Assembly (NCBI GenBank): GCA_031213475.1
Contig: JARUPZ010000021.1
Coordinates: forward strand, 992,001 to 1,056,000
From: Nereocystis luetkeana
Taxonomy: Eukaryota; Sar; Phaeophyceae; Laminariales; Laminariaceae
Direction of reading: 5' to 3'
Length of the DNA stretch: 64,000 nt
In this document: piece after piece, positions 60,601-64,000 of the stretch
Layout of the letters: each line of letters starts with the position of its first letter
How positions within the stretch are numbered: position 1 is the stretch's first letter
Program-made: the position numbers and the translations under genes
Notes under the pieces: generated by a model
Told to the model about the DNA's origin: nothing
Seen by the model: the letters and a program-made list of their open reading frames with translations, nothing else
Databases searched by the model: none

Positions 60601-61162
60601 AATAGTAATCAGAGCCCACGATAGACCCGAAAACCACACATCCCGCTATCTTTACAAAACCTCATTTGGTTCCTACTACAATGGTCCCACGTAATAGTGG
60701 CCTGCGCTCACAAAAACTCAGGCTAAGAAGCGTCCCGTTGGAATATAAAACTTAATGATGCCTTGCACCGCAGCAGTGTCAGCTACTACTACTGTAGGTA
60801 GGGTGATGGTCGTGCTCATCGGCGCGCTCTCGTGTGAAGCTGGTTCGTGGGCTTGCCCGCACACAACACGATGCATTCTTAGGTTCACCCAACTACCTGG
60901 TATCATACACCCACCACCACCGCTCATTTCGCAGCGATGGTTGTAAGGGTAATGCAAAAGCTGCAGCAGTACATATTATACGCCCACAACCGGTCAACGA
61001 TTTTCGTTTGCCGTTTTCGCCGGTGCTTGTCCACTCCTTTTTGTCTTGCCGGCGATGGGGCACGAGGACAGAACCGCGCAGGGGCCAAACGGAGGAGCGA
61101 TTGGCATGGTGGACGACCACACCAAGATGACCGACGATTTTACGGAGTTCGTCGAGAAGATG
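51651..61162 (+). CDS. Alpha/beta hydrolase, monoacylglycerol-lipase type (first four exons)
   Basis: Exons 51651-51686, 52257-52347, 58990-59101 and 61072-61162 join in phase (330 nt, 110 codons). The reading GGRVYTTVHMRAP, SKSRILAMMIAHGLHSHGGR, YTEKGYLVYANDHIGHG and KMTDDFTEFVEKM follows the start of human monoglyceride lipase block by block, including the oxyanion-hole HG motif and DHxGHG. The family hydrolyses ester bonds of monoacylglycerols or lysophospholipids through Ser-Asp-His. The nucleophile elbow (GxSxG) should come in the next exon and was not found before 64000. The window ends in CCGCAGCTTTCAG, which could be that exon's acceptor. No signal peptide was seen. Confidence 0.75.
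52257..52347 (+). CDS. Hydrolase exon 2
   Basis: It follows GGCACGCAG and precedes GTAACT. It encodes GGRVYTTVHMRAPAEVRG, then ACSRPSKSRILA. It ends in phase 1, and the split Met codon completes in exon 3. Confidence 0.7.
53382..53472. repeat. Three-copy 29-bp tandem repeat
   Basis: Three units of GACGGAAGGCCGCACGTCGA plus GGGGAATC, with two substitutions in all. Confidence 0.96.
54357..54527 (-). CDS. Orphan terminal exon with a transmembrane helix
   Basis: A strong acceptor (CTCTCTCCTCCCAG) precedes 56 codons that end in TGA: SGPPSWSADTDEASG, then helix IGSIVVAAILAAVVLLLVAQ and a basic-then-acidic tail RMMFGRSVKPLDDELMSCDC. This is the layout of a type I membrane protein end. It lies inside hydrolase intron 2 on the opposite strand. 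No upstream exon was identified and the family is not recognised. Confidence 0.45.
   Translation of the reverse strand, partial: SGPPSWSADTDEASGIGSIVVAAILAAVVLLLVAQIRMMFGRSVKPLDDELMSCDC
55474..55585 (-). mobile_element. MITE-like palindrome, family A copy 8
   Basis: It is essentially consensus and nearly identical to copies 4 and 9. Flanks are CTA/TAG. Confidence 0.95.
56276..56386 (+). mobile_element. MITE-like palindrome, family A copy 9
   Basis: It has perfect inverted arms of about 27 bp and lies immediately before a family E repeat. Confidence 0.95.
56390..56625 (+). repeat. Interspersed repeat family E, copy 3
   Basis: It is apparently complete: GTGATAAGATAACACACAGC at the left is mirrored by GTGTGTGTTGTCTTATCACA at the right, so the element has terminal inverted repeats. 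Inside lies ACCGCCGAGCGACGCGTCTT. Confidence 0.82.
57367..57466. mobile_element. Family B palindrome copy 11
   Basis: CTTAACCCTTTAGTACTGCG pairs with GGGGCTGCAGTACTAATAAG. Confidence 0.9.
58309..58641 (-). CDS. Possible orphan terminal exon, Ala-rich
   Basis: An open stretch of 110 codons plus TGA begins after GGCTCTAG. It contains a predicted helical part (RNIIREVLDALDKKIHTL) between Ala/Ser/Thr-rich segments. The acceptor lacks a good pyrimidine tract and no family is recognised. It could be a chance frame. Confidence 0.3.
   Translation of the reverse strand, partial: DKLFSPGAAASPTSTVSAELGSHANSPPTVPFVETTEEAAGIGTHTRNIIREVLDALDKKIHTLPTYFVEALGAASSEAADFRGTHHATTAAQRSPAATAATSLASPIVV
58826..58975. 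repeat. (CCCCA)n and (CCGCA)n tandem array
   Basis: About ten CCCCA units pass into about twenty CCGCA-type units. The array ends about 15 bp before the hydrolase exon 3 acceptor. Confidence 0.96.
58990..59101 (+). CDS. Hydrolase exon 3 (oxyanion region)
   Basis: It lies between GCGCGGCAG and GTGAGT. It encodes MIAHGLHSHGGRWARVAHHY, then TEKGYLVYANDHIGHG. HG and DHxGHG are the family's diagnostic motifs. Confidence 0.87.
60249..60550. repeat. GAT/GGT-rich low-complexity tract
   Basis: About 300 bp of GATGATGATGGTGATG-type repeat. It yields Asp/Gly, Met/Val, His/Pro and Ile runs in different frames, none of which is credible as a gene. Confidence 0.95.
60604..60648. repeat. Short dispersed repeat shared with 26428-26470
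   Basis: AGTAATCAGAGCCCACGATA and GACCCGAAAACCACACATCC match the other copy. Half of a family A element follows. Confidence 0.7.
60661..60698 (-). mobile_element. Family A MITE, single arm
   Basis: TTTGGTTCCTACTACAATGG and TCCCACGTAATAG match only the right end of family A. The rest is lost. Confidence 0.7.
61072..61162 (+). CDS. Hydrolase exon 4
   Basis: It follows CGAGGACAG and ends before GTGAGC. It encodes TAQGPNGGAIGMVDDHTKMT and DDFTEFVEKM, the segment between DHxGHG and the nucleophile elbow. The acceptor was chosen by phase; a nearby CGCAG/GGGCC would shift the frame. Confidence 0.7.
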
Positions 61163-62879
61163 GTGAGCTTCTTTCGTGTCCCAACATTTTGTTTTGCGGT
61201 GTGTTCCCGGTTTTTTCTATTTTTGGCTCGTCAAGTGAACCGAGCTGAACGCGTAGATTGGTACCCCTGGTATGCTTCAATGCTCAACGAGCAGAACAAC
61301 GGTGCAAGGAAGAGCCTGATCTTGATTCAAGATGTCAGAAGGCGTGTCTGTCGTGGGAAAACGGGCACGGCCAAGGGTAAAGGACCGAGTATTCCACACT
61401 AAAACCTAGTAGTTTGGCGCCCGTCAAGGAAAACTATTACGTAGAGCTGTGAGTCGGCACGCCTTGAGTCGCCGACCAGGTATTAGTCGAAACGATAGTC
61501 AGCCGTTTCCCGGAGGTGACGACTATCCGACGTATTGGGTTTCCATACTTGAAGGAAAGATTGTTGAATGCGTGAGACATTTTTTTTCTTGTGAACGGGG
61601 TCCTCTTGGACGGGGGGGGCTAGTTTGGCTCGCTTCGCTAGGTCGGTAAGTCGACTGGCCATCAGCTGGCTTCGCCAGCCGGCGTGCTGACTACGGGAAG
61701 ATAGTTGACCAACGGCGCCTACCGATTAGTTACAAGTCGTGAAGTGCTGCTGACTTATAGCTCTGTTACCTCAGGAAAAGTTTAAAATTGACTCCCGACA
61801 CATTTGTCGTCGATACGCGCGTGCACACGGTTGAAGTGCGGGCTGTGCGGCCATATTTCGGCGCATGTTTGCGATGATCTAGCCTCATGTTAGTGCTGTT
61901 GACGCTACGTGTCGGATTTTCAAATGAGGATCGTTACCACGAGCTTATACCACTGCTGTTCCAGTACTGTGTGTAGCATATGCAAGGCACATACTTCGAA
62001 GTATATATAGGATACTCCGGCTGTTTAGTTACGGGAATTACCAAACAAAAGCATGCGAAGTTTGCTAAAGTCGACATTGATTTCAGAATTAGTTTTTGTT
62101 CCCGGGTTTTGTGTCAGACAACGTTCATGTGTAGGGGCCGGCCATGGGTTAGGATCGGGGTTACACAAGACCCCCTCCTTGCAAGATGTGGTCGAAAAAC
62201 AAAACCTTGTGGAGACGTTAAACAATGCATATATAATAGCAAACCCCACAAGGTTTCGATAACCTCTCGATTCGGTACGCATAATGGTGTGCTTTATTGT
62301 TCAACGTCTCCAAATGATTTTGTCACATCCACGTTATACAGGGGAGGGGGAAGTCCCGGCCACCTGCGTAGGGTCGCATAGGCGGCTCCGCGAGGGTAGC
62401 TTACCACTTACTCGAGCAAATGGTTGACACACCATGTCTACGAGACGAATAGGACTGATCCCAACCCTGAACCAATCAGACCGAGCGAACCATGGGTGAG
62501 CGTTGTTCCCTTTGTCTCGTACGCAGTGTATCTCAACCATTTTATCGAATTACTGTATTATAGTGGTAAACCCTACTGCTGTGCTGTTTCTTTCTACAGA
62601 TGAACCGGCCAGTGATGGCGGAGCATCCTCAAAACGCCTCGCTATCAACGGCGACAGCGAGAGTCAACCTTCGATTTTGCCCCTCGCCGAACATCTACAG
62701 ACCGACACCAGTTGTTGTCAACCATTCGTTCCTATTGATAGATACTCTTTACGAAACTCTATTTGCTGAGCCCCTGCTAACATCTGACACCAACCGAACT
62801 CCGGCGTGGTCAACAATTCCACACACGGGGCCCATGACGATCTGCGGTAGATCATATACCTGATATCATTCGTTTGCCA

Positions 62880-63080
62880 CTTTGAGTGGTTGTTCAGGAT
62901 CTGTACGAGTACAGGTTGTACAGATCCAACCCAGGAGAGATGCGTAATATCGATGATGCAGATCATCATACGGCTCCCACCCGGCAACACGAGCTATAAT
63001 ATATTATTTCCGTTTCATATCAGGAATAAATCTACAAATGTATATTTTGCCATGGACGATCTTGATCATGAAGTGAGGAT
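62880..63080. repeat. Interspersed repeat family H, copy 3
   Basis: GTACAGATCCAACCCAGGAG, GATGCAGATCATCATACGGC and TCCCACCCGGCAACACG match copies 1 and 2. Confidence 0.8.
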
Positions 63081-63195
63081 CTGATCTGTGTGATCTATCT
63101 GACCTTTCTGATATATCTGATCTATATGATCTATACGATCTGCCTGATCTGTCTGATCTGTCTGATCTATCTGATCTATCTGATCTATGTGCTGT
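63080..63195. repeat. (CTGATCTATCT)n-type tandem repeat
   Basis: About 11 units of 9-10 bp with core TGATCTATC. It may be the expanded edge of the family H element. Confidence 0.9.
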
Positions 63196-63286
63196 GTGGA
63201 CCATTCCAACGGTCGTGACAGTACAGTATACAGTACCAGTACAGTACTTCGGGCATAACGTACTTAGAGGCCCAAGAGTGTACCTC

Positions 63287-63541
63287 GAAGCACTGGGGCT
63301 TATGCAGTATACTGGACATAACCAACATCTATCTTTTATTGCACTACCGTATCACACTATGACACGAATACCACACGGGTGGTAAGACAACACACCCCCT
63401 CTGACGAATTTCACGAAGCACTGGGGCTTATGCAGTATACTGGACATAACCAACATCTCTCTTTTATTGCACTACCGTATCACACTATGACACGAATACC
63501 ACACGGGTGGTAAGACAACACACCCCCTCTGACGAATTTCA
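63287..63541. repeat. Two-copy 128-bp tandem duplication
   Basis: Units start GAAGCACTGGGGCTTATGCA and end CTCTGACGAATTTCA, differing by only a base or so. Each ends with the left terminus of a family E repeat. Confidence 0.97.
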
Positions 63542-63715
63542 TTCATTCCTTTTTCTTGAAAACGAGGAAAGTGTAAACGCCGAGCGACGCGTCTATGGGA
63601 AAATATCTCGGCTAAGTGTTTCCAAGGCCACCGCTTTCGTCGTGAGTACCTTCTTTCATGGATTGGAGATAACCGGCTCTGAAGATCGTCCGAGGGTGTG
63701 TGTTGTCTTGATTAT
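63495..63715 (+). repeat. Interspersed repeat family E, copy 4
   Basis: GGTAAGACAACACACCCCCT at the left, AACGCCGAGCGACGCGTCTA inside and CCGAGGGTGTGTGTTGTCTT at the right. Confidence 0.82.
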
Positions 63716-64000
63716 AGTATACGATGCACGAAATAATGACAAAAAAAAAACTTTTACCGCCCGGCGTGCACTACCGCGCGTTTGTAACCCGGCTTTCTAC
63801 ATGGGTGCACGTATTTTCTTCAGCAACCGCCGGGGTGCCTTTGCGCTTTGACCCGCTGCGTCACGGGTATAATCGCGTTCAGTTCTTGAGGGGGGTAATC
63901 TCTCTGCGGGTACAGAGGTGCTAAGTTAGTTTAACGTGGCAAAGCCAGACTGCTCAAAGCTGGGCCAGCCGGCACGTCAGACTGTTTCCGCAGCTTTCAG

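Larger units (their letters stand above)
61163..64000. other. Hydrolase intron, no further exon found
   Basis: No GxSxG-type elbow is seen on the plus strand. The stretch holds a family H repeat, a GATCT-rich tract, a tandem duplication and a family E repeat. The last bases, TTTCCGCAGCTTTCAG, have the look of a splice acceptor. Confidence 0.6.

Noticed and set aside
60104-60602. Asp/Gly-rich plus frame and His/Pro-rich minus frame
   Set aside because: Both are readings of a GAT/GGT simple repeat.

Overview
This is a window of nuclear DNA from an intron-rich eukaryote. Exons are short (36-468 nt) and bounded by GT...AG signals, introns reach about 14 kb, and the introns are full of tRNA-derived SINEs, MITE-like palindromes, a decayed LINE and minisatellites. 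Nothing looks bacterial or organellar. Gene orientation alternates (ABC transporter on -, cyclophilin on +, lectin-like exons on -, lipase-like gene on +). With the very long introns, that would fit a brown alga or another stramenopile, but the lineage is only an inference. LAYOUT. (1) Positions 1-35757, minus strand: one ABC half-transporter gene of the TAP/ABCB9 type, running off the left edge. I resolved 15 exons whose phases all join without a shift (2472 nt, 824 codons): an N-terminal membrane region (exons 1-5), the six-helix transmembrane domain (exons 5-11), then Walker A (exon 13), Q-loop (exon 14) and the signature motif (exon 15). Intron 2 (21034-34847) and intron 3 (13693-20848) hold most of the mobile DNA: an antisense LINE, five SINEs, palindromic elements of at least two families, a possible miniature LTR element and a (TG) array of about 344 units. 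(2) Positions 35758-35983: a 226-bp gap between two start codons, probably a bidirectional promoter. (3) Positions 35984-41708, plus strand: a complete three-exon cyclophilin (269 aa) with a basic N-terminal extension and several changed active-site positions. (4) Positions 41709-51650: mostly unexplained, with two phase-compatible minus-strand exons that resemble a bulb-lectin domain. (5) Position 51651 to beyond 64000, plus strand: the first four exons of an alpha/beta hydrolase of the monoacylglycerol-lipase type; the catalytic serine lies outside the window. Two orphan minus-strand terminal exons (54357-54527, with a membrane helix, and 58309-58641) lie inside its 6.6-kb second intron. The most unusual signal is structural. 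Several introns end in tandem arrays whose unit contains the 3' splice site, often with the first 30-70 nt of the following exon. They are clearest before ABC exons 6, 10 and 11 and cyclophilin exon 3. Most copies keep the AG and so look like decoy acceptors. A second genome-wide-looking signal is a 9-base word, TACCAGGTA or its complement, present at least 23 times in 64 kb.
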